From positions 18,159,701 through 18,223,700 of the forward strand of contig OZ024890.1 of the NCBI GenBank assembly GCA_964017195.1: DNA of 64,000 nt, read 5' to 3'. Positions within the stretch are counted from its first letter, which is position 1, and every line of letters starts with the position of its first letter. Origin of the DNA: Siderastrea radians. Its lineage: Eukaryota > Cnidaria > Anthozoa > Scleractinia > Rhizangiidae. Below are positions 24,901 through 36,900 of the stretch, one piece after another. The position numbers and the translations under genes are program-made. Below the pieces are notes generated by a model. It saw only the letters and a program-made list of their open reading frames with translations, made no database searches and had not been told where the DNA came from.

Positions 24901-27900
24901 ATGCCGAACATTCGATCGTATAGCCATCGGTTGTTCTCCCGTAGACGAGGAACCCGGAAACGGGACACTAACACGAGACAGACATGAAGAGTTAACCGGT
25001 TCGTCCGAGAGTCTGCTGAGCAAGTCCGATCTTGGAGAAGGTATTCTATTAGATCTTGACGAGGAATCACCAACTTGTCTACTCGAGTTTTCGTGTGGTC
25101 GGTGAATAAACGATGATGGATAAGAATCCGTGTATTGGCTCTGTATAGAGGGTGGTGCATTCCTTACAAAAGGCTGCCTTTCATCCAATCGGTTAGAGTT
25201 TGCGACTGATTCAAAACGCTTTGAGCTGACCTCCCCACGGTTTGGAATCACAGTAACACCATTCTTGGACGGCATTACCAAAGAGCTCACTTGCAAAGGT
25301 CGAGGTTCTTTTTCTGGCGGCAGAAAAGTTTGCCGGTTGGAGAAGACGTAAGTGCTCTTATGTTTACTCGGGACAAACACCGGAGAGAGCCTTCTAGCAG
25401 ACAAGGGAACTTCAGCAATTGGGATAGGTCTAACATAATTTTGTTCTTGAAACGCTTGGGGGCTTCCACGTGGAGAAAACGCCAATGGAGAAGACCGCAG
25501 CTGATTAGAATCACCAGATGTTGACATATCGTTGTTTAGTGATGTCACCCTATGGTTTGCTTCCGGGTGGACTGGTGTGGTTATTGTGTGCCTTACAAGT
25601 CTGGGTGGTTGAGGCCGGAAGTTCGATGAAAGACGACTACAGGAGGCATCAAATCGGCTACCGGAAGTTTGAAGACGAGCGCCGGAAGCATTAAACTGAT
25701 TACCGAAAGATTCAGGTTGCCTACCGTAAGGTTCAAATCGACCAACAGATGATTCAGCTCGACTACTAGAAGTTTCAAATTGACCTCCGGAAGCTTTAGA
25801 CTGACTACCAGAAATTTCACATCGACTACCGGAAGTTTCAGATAGACCACCGGAAGTTTTAAGAAGACTACTGGAGGATTCAAGTCGACCAAGCTGTCTT
25901 TGAATGCCTGTGTCTGCAGGAATAGGAACGCGTTGAAGCTGAGGTGGGCTGCTCCTAGTGTTCATAGGGCGTAATCTTCCAGAGGCGTTCACCAGCTCTT
26001 CAAAGCACACAGCATCCTGAGTCGCTGAAGAATGCCTCCTCAACAGTGGCATTTCTTTGTTTCTCCACCGGCATACACCTCCTTCAGCCTCAGTCTCCGT
26101 CTGCGAGATTTTGGTCAAGTCGGAAAGAGAACTGCTTGATCTACTACTGGTTGCTACAGCAACAGGGGCAGCTACTTTCACTTCGTTTTTACTCGGAGAC
26201 CACGAAGAAAGAGGACGAAACTCTGAAGAATTAGTTTGCGTTGGAGGCAGCTCTCTCGAGTTGCTCTTCGCAGAGTCTTTATCCTCTTCTGAGTTTTCAA
26301 GATCTATAACAATAGCAGGAAATCTCTTCAATGGCGGCGGTCCATTATTACGATCGATTGATAGCCTCTGCTGCTCTGAACGTTCATCGCTTTCTTGTTC
26401 ACGTGTAGGCGACGTTGAAGGGAAGCGCTGCAGGGTTGGAGGCCCGTGAAGGTGGGTTACTCTCTGAGCAGCCGCAGGGATGTACAGTAAAGGAGGTGGA
26501 GGTGGGGAACATGAAGACGATTCCGCCGGATGTAACGGCGGCGGGGGAGGAGGAATAGCGCTATCCCCTGTGTTACTAATACCCGTGGGGGAAAACGAAG
26601 TCCTGTTGGTTGAAGCTCCCGTCAGAGAAGGTTTCACAGCGAAGGGTTTTGGAATGGGCCTGGGAAGCTGCTTGTCCTTTGCTCTGTAGCTTGTCCAGTT
26701 TGTCGGGCGAGAAGACACTCGGAAGGCGAGCGGAGGTGTAACAGACTTGGTTGATTCCCTTGGGTCCTACAAAAAAGTACATAATATTAAAATTGGTTAA
26801 AAAGTTTGCATACCCCCAAGTCTCAATTTTTACTACTCATAGAGCGATTACACAACTTAATCCAAGGCTGAAAATGCAATTTATAAAATAAGTCCCCTGA
26901 CAAATATTTGGAATTATTTGTGTCGGTCATCACCACGTGCGACAAAGGAACGTCATCGGCACTTGCTACGAAAGGTAACCTCAAAAAAGAAAATGCACAA
27001 GAAGAAAAGACGAACTTCGTAAAGGAGCATGCAGTTCAAGTTATCTATAACTGCTAATCACAATAAAAAAAATCACTTGTTTTTTTTTCTTCATAACTTC
27101 CACAAAACACTGATCTCAAGATTATTTAGCTACTAAAAGTTGAGAATTCTCGGAACGATTTTCACGTCCGCTTTTAATTTTTCAGGCACCATGACACTTA
27201 AGACTCTTCTTAAAACAACTTCAACTTCAACTGATACAACGTACATATTTCTCAAACCTTCCCTCTACCAGGTTTACGTACGAATAATTAACAATGGCTG
27301 CATTAAAAAAGGAATTCATTAAAATTAATTCCCTTGGGAATTGATTATAAATCACTGGAAGATTTTATGAGAATCCACTTCGTACTCTTAGAATTAATTA
27401 GCGTATCAACATCATTTCTGTTGGCGCCAGGGACGCAGAGGGCGCGAATTAGCATATAATGTCTTGGTGATTTTATTCTTTTATCATTTTGCAGTTCTTT
27501 TAGGTCTTGTTAGGCTGCATACAAATCACCTTGAATATTATTGAAAACAATGCTGCTGCTAGCACTTTTAAACTCTCTTTTCGGTGTCTTATACGCCGTA
27601 TACCGCACGGCATAAAATTTTGCGCATTTTAATGTTTGAGTTTTCAACGGATTTTTTTAAAACTGAAAGTCCACTCTTTAGTTTGTGATTTGATTGGCCA
27701 GTTCTGCTATGATATGAAAGACCGGAAAAAGATACGTCTCATCTGTTAACCCGAACGTTTTTATATATCAAAATTCCCAATCGAAGATACTTTTGGTCTG
27801 AACAATGTGACATAATGTTTCCAAACATTTTGACGAGACGTTATTTTACAGTTTCATGTATATATTTCACTCTTTTTTCCAGATTTTTTCCAGATGTTAA

Positions 27901-30900
27901 AATGTTTAGTCATTTCAATATTTTGAAATAACACTGTTAAATTAATTTCCTCAAACGCAAGCTCAATATCATGTTAAGTACATGTAACGGACGCAATACA
28001 CTGCACAAATAAATGTGTTTAATGAATATTAAAAATCGTACAAGTCATTTGAAACACAATTGACTGCAATGCAAGCAAACAGAAGCTTATTAGCATATAG
28101 TTTGGGTTACACAGATACGCTTCTGTTTACTATTCTAATCATAAATAGGAAAATATTATAATTTAATGCATCAGTAAAAGAAAGCTTGATGTCATGGACA
28201 TAAAAAAGAGCAAATGGAAGCAAAATATATTCCTTTGAAAATAATGATTGCTGAGCAAGTATGATAAATGCCATATCAGCCTAGCAGAACCACAGCCATA
28301 CAGTTGAAGGCAAAAATAATAATTATCTATGCTATGTACTTTCCTAAAAGCCCTTCAAAAATACAGCCAGCAATACAGTGAAGCAAAAAAGCTGGTTGCA
28401 AACAACAATTAAAAGTATGTACTCTAATGCCTAGAAATATCTTGCAACACTGAATGTAGGTTTAGACTGCTTCTCTTAAATAAATTATAATTAATGGAAT
28501 AATAAAATAATATTATATTTTATTTTGTGATGAAGATTGAATGTTTAATAGTACACATCTAAGGTTCCCAATAAATGGAAATTAAAACTATGACACTTTC
28601 ACAATCTACAGAGTGACTCCACTCTACTACAATTTCAATAAAAGGAAAAAATCAACTAGTCTTAAACTGTATTTGTGCAAGGAAGAATGACTGCATGTGT
28701 GTTCAACAATAAATTGCCTTGATGTATTAGCAACTTCTTCCAGCTAGTAATACATGAAATATATGGAAACCAGTTTGGAGAATTTGTAAGTTGGTATATA
28801 GGAGGTTAAGCTGAGGGAGCACCCAATGCACAGCTGTGTCCTATAACCCTTTAAGCCCCGATATAAAATGGCACATTCTCCTTACTCTTCTCCATACACT
28901 TCTTATGGAATCTAGTGAGGAGAATTTGTCTGACTATGAAGACATCTCTTCCCTGGTAACCATTTTCTTTATTCACATCACTTGAATGTTTGAACAAGTA
29001 GTGATAATGTAAAGAGAAATTTCATTTTTGTTACTTGTATGGCTTAAAGGGATAACTACACGTAGGTCAACAAATCAGCAGTACTGTCCACATTCAACTA
29101 ATATTCACACATCAAGAAAAAATAATCACTCACATCAGCCTCATCACTTGGTAGAAGCTCATCATATTTTTTCTGCTCTTTCCCACTGCCGGCTAGTCCC
29201 TTGGGACCATCTGCATACATTCTGACCACTCCACTCTCCCAAGAAGGCCCTTCGCCCATGGCTGGACTATCCACAGATGGGACAGGAGAGTCAGAAAATG
29301 ACTTCTGAATGGTACTTGAGAGGTTTGATGAGTTTGACATTGATGACTGAGACTGGGTAGGGGAGGGTGGTGAAGAATTGTTCTCTTCCTCGTCTGACAA
29401 GGGTGACATTGGCAGACAAGGATTGTTAAAAATCTCAAGCTCTTTGGGCAGGACAGGATTATCTGCAAAAAATTAATAGAACATTTAATGAGAATGAATA
29501 CATGAAAATAATCATGTATGTGTGAACTGCTTAATTCCTCTGCAGTTCACATAATTATATGATTATTTTCATATATTCATTCTCATTTGTTACATCATCT
29601 GTGTGATTGTTAAATGAATTCACAAATGACCAGCTCCCAGTTCCAATTAATAGCTCAGCTGGTTAGAGCACTGCACCAGTGTCACAGAGGTCATGGGTTC
29701 CAATCCTGTTAAAACCTGAATTTTTTCAGGTTTTCTTTTATCAAAGTTGCTTATAAAATAAGTTGATATCGCTAACTGCGAAGGTCATCATCATTTCATA
29801 TTTCATCCGCAGTTCACACATATAAGTATTTCATGTATTCACTCTCGTTCATTTACCACCTATGGGATTAATACGAATTCACAAGTGACCACCTCCCAAT
29901 TGGCTGTGATAGCTCAGTTGGTTAGAGCACTACACCAGGTCATGGGTTCGAACCCGTACAAGCCTGAATTTTTTAAGGTTGTTCTTTTGTCAACTGCTTC
30001 AGTTGATATCTTAAACTGCGGAGGTCATCATCATTTCTTAGAACATTTAACACTAGTTAACATTAATTATTAAATTCACAATCTCGGTTATTGTGTTTCT
30101 AGCTTTCTGATTGGTTCACAGCCACAGACAGGCTATTAATAAATAACCCGGCTTTTCACCTTATAAGGAAATTGGATGCCGTGTCAAGCACCCCAGAATA
30201 TAGCTTTAATGTTCAGCTAGGGGGCGAAGGGGGCATGGTCGTGTAGTGGTTCTAAGTGTGTTGGACTTCAGATCTGAAGGTCGGTGGTTTGATTCCCAGT
30301 CCCTGCCATCGTGCTGTTTCCTTCGACAAGACTTTTACCCCACATTGTCTCTCTTCACCCAGGTGTATAAATGGGTATCGGCACAAGGGCTCTTGGCACC
30401 GGCGATATACTGCTGGGGTAGCCCTGCAATAGACTAGCATCCCATCCAGGGGAGAGTTGCAATACTTTCAGTAGGTTTGTGCTACAGAAACTGGGCTAAG
30501 CTTTGGCATGTGTGAGCCTCATGGCTTCTGTGCGACCACCTTTTTCAGATTACCAAAATTGATAATTTAATAATATTAAAAACAATTATTCCACTTGTGT
30601 TTGTTGAATGTGGGGTGATTATAACCAACTAGGTACGTTATTTATCACCTCATATCCAACGAATGTCCTGAAATAATTGTTAATTTAATATATGCAAGGT
30701 AAGAGATAGTATTCTTGACTGAAGAAATAGCCTGTGGTGGGACAGAAAGTGACCACCTTAAATTTTCTTGGCAAAAATTTGGCATGACATGTCATTATTC
30801 ATGGCACCTGATGTTTCCATGGTAACCAGATTTTGACAAGGATTTTTTCGAACTTTTGATTAATTTGTATTTTGATGAAAGTTCTTTGTTCTACATTTTA

Positions 30901-33900
30901 TATTTTTACATAAGTTCAACGTTCCTTTTTGTTTATTACTTCTGAGACGGAGCTGTTAAAAGTCATGAAAATCAATGTCATTCCCAAGTCATCATCACCT
31001 CATTTTGAGGATTTTAATGGCAACAGTAATGTTTTGGATGTACACAATGTACACCCACCAACTTACTTTGAATGCTCTTGATGTTTAAGAGATGGTGGTG
31101 GGGATGGGAGGAGGGCAGAACGGGCCCCAACCCAGGTTTAGGAGCTCCAACAAACTCAGGCTAAATAGGCTAACTTGGCTACAGACTTGATAAAATGCTC
31201 CGCTGCCATCATTAGAATTCCATGGGCAAAATATTCAGCGTAGTCCCAGGGCATCCGCTAGTAGATATACGTTAGCTACTTACTTCTTAAACAAAGGAAG
31301 GTCAAGAAATCCTCCGTCTTGGCTCTTGTGCAAGCACTTGATAACAAATTTCTTTCTTCCTGAAGTCTTATGCTGGAAACAAATTTATGTATAATAATAA
31401 ATAACTGTACATTTTACACGCCATAATAAACTTCTAAATTATGTTGCAAAAACTCCTGGTAGACCTCCACTTTTAATAGTTGGAGTAAATCACACTTTAG
31501 AAAATATATTTACACAATACAAAGCACAGGTATGTAACTTCCTGTGGGTTGTGATTAGGGCTATTAATCATGTTTATGGGCCTTGCCCATGGAACTTGCC
31601 TCCAGCTTGACAAATGTGTAGTGTTTTTTGACCGTTTTTTTTCCGTGGAGTTTTTGGTCGAGCTCAATGTTACCTCGACTAGTTGTGCTGCATTGCGTTT
31701 TGTTGTCTGCTTGCATTGTGTTGTGTTGTGTTGTTATGTGTTGTGATCTGTCTCTTACTTGTTACTCTAGTTTGTTGGCTTAAAATTTCTCAGGTTTCCT
31801 GTAAGTTCCTTCGTTGCACGACTCGACGCAACAATTAGACGGACGTACAACGCTTCGACCAGTTCGACGACTTAATAAGCAAAACTTCCACTGTGTATTC
31901 TTCACAGGCAAACACCGTTTTCTCCGTGGAGGTCTTGTAATCACAACTACTTTTTTATGTACCTTCAGTTGCCCTGGTTAAGTTAGCCAAAATTTCATCT
32001 CTTTCACTAACGAGCGCATTTTGGTGACCATTTCATACGCTAAAAGGAATTGCCAACCTTAAAGGGGCTTCTGGGTCGAGCAATGGCGGCGTGAGGACGT
32101 TGTTCGCGGCTATCCGCCCATTTCTGAATGCCTTAGTGGCAAATGGCTGAATTTCTCGACCAATTTTTGAACAAGAGAAGACCTAGGCCATCGGCCTCTT
32201 CTGACGAAACTGTTAGCTCACCAGAAACCAAAAAATCCAAGCAATCCACCTCTCCAATTCAATCAGGACCGCTGCACGAGGATGAAGTGATGACAGCTTT
32301 GAATATGTCGCAAGACCTCGCCGCAACGTTAAAATCAATTCTGGAAAAGTTGGAAAAACTGGACGTGATAGAATCCTCCCTGAAGAAAATCGAATCCAAG
32401 CTAGAGAACTTGGAAAGGCGAACAGAAAAATTAGAAGTTTTCCAAGCGACAGCAAAGAAAGACATAGATGATCTGAAATCCAGCCTAAACTTCTCTGGGG
32501 AGGATCTCAAGGAGAAAGTAGATGCGTTCCAGAAAGCGGACACTTTGATAACGGATCTCTCAACAAAAGCAAAGACGAACGAAGATATGATAAATGAAAT
32601 CTACACGAAAAACTTATATTTAGAAGCATACTCCCGGCGAGAAAACATTAAATTTATGAACATACCCGAAGAACCCACGACAGCATCGAACGCCGGAAGC
32701 GAAGACACGGAGAAAATTGTCAGAGAGTTCTTGGAACGTGAGCTTGGTTTTGCGGACGCCCACAATGTTGAAATCCAAAGAGTCCACCGTGTTGGAAAAA
32801 GTAAAGAGGGAAAACCTCGTCCAATCTTGGCGCGCTTTCTTAGATACAAAGACGTTCAACAAATATTTTCGCTGGGACGTAGACTAAAAGACACTGACTT
32901 CCAAATCTTTCAAGACCTCCCAACCGAGATCATCAACAGACGAAAGCGACAAATGGAAACCTTTAAAGAGGCTAAAAAGAGAGGAATTCCCGCTTATTTC
33001 AGTAAATCTCAACCAGATAAGTTGTTTGTTAGAGGGAAACTTTGGCCTATAGGAAAACCACTTGGTATCTCTTGATTTTCTTTATATGTTTATGTAAATT
33101 TTGCCCTAAGCCACTATTCGGCTACAAGTTCTCTTAAATCATGCTTATATCCGTACTTGAACGCGGCGGATGAGCCGCCGCCAAGATGCAACAGCAGCAC
33201 TTTTATTACTTTTGCTAGCCCAAATCAAAAGGTCGCATTTAGGATTATTTCTAGCGGCCTCTTTAATCAAATTCGATGTGTGTTTGTGTGTATATGTTAA
33301 TTTGTCTAGGTGTGCTATTTCTGTGTAACGTCAGAAGTGTTAAGCCTTTGTTGTGTGTAGTAGTTTTAATATTTATTTATCACGATTTCATCACCTTAAA
33401 TCTATTACCTTTTGTGATGCACTTTACTGGGGGAGAAAATTTGGTCCAAATTATCATTAACTCTACATTTCGAGAACAATAGTCTAAATTTTAAAATGTT
33501 GTCCTTAAACGTTCGAGGTATTCGCTCTATGGAAAAAAGGAAGGCTTTATTAATTTGGCTTCAAAAGCAAAATGCAGATGTTATCTTTTTACAAGAAACT
33601 TACAGTTCAAAAGAAATCGAAAATAACTGGAGGTGTCAGTGGAAAGGTCCAATGTTTTTCGCACATGGCTCTAATCATAGCTGTGGTGTATTAGTATTGA
33701 TAAAAGACGGCTTAGAATTTGACATGAAATCCAAACTGGCAGATGATAATGGACGGTATATTTTGCTGGATGTAACCGTACAAGGTTCTAACTATATTAT
33801 GGGCAACATATATGCACCTAATAAGACAAAAGAGCAATGCTCCTTTTTCGAAGACTTACAACAAAAATTAGATGATTTCGTTACTTGTCAAAATCAAAGA

Positions 33901-36900
33901 ATTATAATTGGGGGAGATTTTAATGTTGTCAATGATCCAGATCTGGATTGCTCCGGAGGAGTCCCTAAGGTGAAAGAGTCATCGAAAATTTTGGATGACA
34001 TCTGCTTAAATTATGACTTAATTGATATATGGAGAATCCGAAACCCGGAAATCAAGCTTTTCACCTGGAGACAAAAGAAGCCCCTTATCCAGAGGAGATT
34101 GGATTTTTGGCTTGTTAGCGATTTTTGTCAAGATGAGGTAGAGGAGACTAGTATTAAAACAGCTATAAGGACTGATCATTCGGCAATAGTTATCTCCTTC
34201 AATAGTCTGGACGAACAGATACGTGGTCCGTCATATTGGAAATTTAACTGCAGTCTAACTGAGGATGAAAACTATGTTTCCGCAATTAATGCAAAAATAC
34301 CAGAATGGCTTCAGGAATTTAATGAAGTGACCGATAAAAGAGTTTTATGGGATCTGATTAAATATCGAGTGCGGCAATTTACTATAAAATATAGCAAAGG
34401 AAAAGCTCAAAAGAAAAGGCAAGACTTGGTGGAAATCGAGACATCACTAAAGCAAGCTGAGGAAGCACTCTCAATTGACTCATCTACGTCCAACTTTGAG
34501 AATTTAGAATGCTTAAAAATGAAATATGACTCGCACTTTGATTACATTGCCAAAGGAGCAATAATTCGTTCGAGAGCAAATTGGTATGAACAAGGTGAGA
34601 AAAGCAACAAATATTTTTTAGGGCTTGAATCTTACAGTGGGAACAAGAGTTGTATGCGAAAGATGCTTACTAATGAAGGCATCCTCACCACAAATCCAAA
34701 GAAAATTATGAAGGAAATTGAAAATTTTTACTCGGATTTGTACGCGGCAAACGAAGAGGTGGTAGATGAAAATCATCCATTCTTGCAAAGACCAGAAATT
34801 CCTAAACTTACTGATGAAATGAAAAGTGTTTGTGAAGGAAAGCTGTCGGTTAGAGAGTGCTTTGATTGCCTTCAGTCGTTCGAAAATAACAAATCGCCCG
34901 GTAACGATGGCCTCACCGTTGAATTTTATAGAACGTTTTGGAATCCCTTAGGAAATTTACTTGTTGATTGTCTTAATTATTCATATGACTTTGGTGAACT
35001 TTCAAATACTCAAAAACAGGCCGTCATTAAGTTAATAGAAAAGAAAGGGAAAGACAAACGACACATAAGTAATTGGAGACCTATTTCGTTGATTAACGTT
35101 GACACTAAAATTGGCTCAAAGGCAATCGCCACAAGACTTCAGAAGGTATTGCCTAAAATAATACATTTCAATCAAAACGCTTATGTTAAGGGCAGAACGA
35201 TCCTTGATGCCGTGAGAACAATAGATGACATCTTAGAATATACAGAAAGGAATAAAATCCAAGGATTATTAGTAGCTATAGATTTCCAAAAAGCTTTCGA
35301 TTCTGTTAATCGTCTCTTCATGGTCAAGGCGCTTTCTATTTTCAACTTTGGCCCGTCTTTGATTCGCTGGATACAAACTTTTTATAAAAACATTCTCAGT
35401 ACAGTAATGAACAATGGTTTCACAACTGCCCCATTCAAAGTTCTTAAAGGTGTCAGACAAGGTGATCCATTATCTCCATATTTATTCATCATCTGTTTAG
35501 AAATCTTAGCTATTAACATTCGTCTTAACAAAGAGATTCAAGGTATACTAGTGGATAACGAGGAGATTAAATTAGAGATTTTTGCTGATGACTTGACAGT
35601 TTTTCTGAGAAATTATACCTCTCTCAATGCCTTGTTAGAAACTGTGGATAGTTTCACCTTATGCTCTGGGCTAAAAATCAATCACCAAAAAACAGAGGTA
35701 ATGTTATTGGGAAACATCAAACAAACGTCGCCGACGCTAACAGTCTCCGCCGACAGAAATATCACTATTAAACGGGCTATCAGGATTTTAGGTGTTCATT
35801 TTACGTACAATCAAGCCCTTTGGAAAACGCTGAATTTTGATGAAATTTTGAAATCTATCAGAGAAAAGCTGCAGTTTTGGAATTGGAGAAACCTAACAGT
35901 GCTTGGTCGAATACAAATCATAAAAACATTTGTTGTTCCGATCTTCATGTATAGGGCTGGCTTGGTGTACGTACACAAAGACATCATCAAGGAAGCAAAC
36001 AAAATTTTATTTAATTTTATTTGGAAAGGAAAAGATAAAGTTAAACGCTCAGCCTTGATATGTGATGTGGAAAACGGTGGCTTAAGGGCACCACATTTGG
36101 AATCAATCATTAAGACACAGCGAATCATGTGCTGCAAAAAATTTGTTGAGGCGCAGCAAAGTAGCTGGAAATTAATCCTCTCGCATTATTTAAAACAAGT
36201 TGGTGGTAAATTAGTCCTAGGTTGTGGATTTGACATTAAGAAACTTCCTATCAAACTGCCTAGATTTTATGAACAGTGTTTACAAATCTTCGCTGAACAC
36301 TCCGCGGCAACGGAAGCAAACATTCAAAACATTGCAAGAGCGAGTACAATAATATGGAACAACAAACACATTTTAATTGATGGAAAATCAGTGTTTCATT
36401 ACAGCTTATTTAAGAAAGGAATAGTCACGCTTGAAGATCTTGTAAATGACAAGAATGAAGTAATTGTCAAGCAAAACCTAAGTGAATCAAATTTCACACC
36501 TATGGAAGTGTTTTATTTGATGCAAATTTATGACGCCCTACCGACGCATTGGCGAAATTCTTTGATATTTTTTGGGCCCAAAAGTGAGAAAGCTTTTGTT
36601 TTAAATGATCATATCAAACTACGTTTAAAGAACGAGCATGTGCGAATCGATAAAGCTATTTCTAAAAATATTTACAAGGAAATACGATCAAAGTATGAGA
36701 CCGCTCCAACTGCACAAGCGAAGTATAAGGATCAATTCTCAAGTACATGCTTGGAATGGCATGAAATATATGAATTGCCATTTAAGGTTCTTATGGATAC
36801 AAAATCTCGGGAATTCCAGTATAAAATCTTAAACAAATACTTATCCACGAACTCATTTCTTAACAAAATAGGTGTGACAACTTCACCATTATGCACATTC

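Noticed and set aside
25593..25892. Minus-strand ORF rich in Leu/Val repeats
   Set aside because: Out-of-frame reading of the coding minisatellite in JARID2 exon 6.
29885..29975. Possible genuine tRNA gene (A and B boxes intact)
   Set aside because: The anticodon region is too short, the acceptor stem does not close, and a repeat tail shared with neighbouring copies follows. It is a tRNA-derived SINE.
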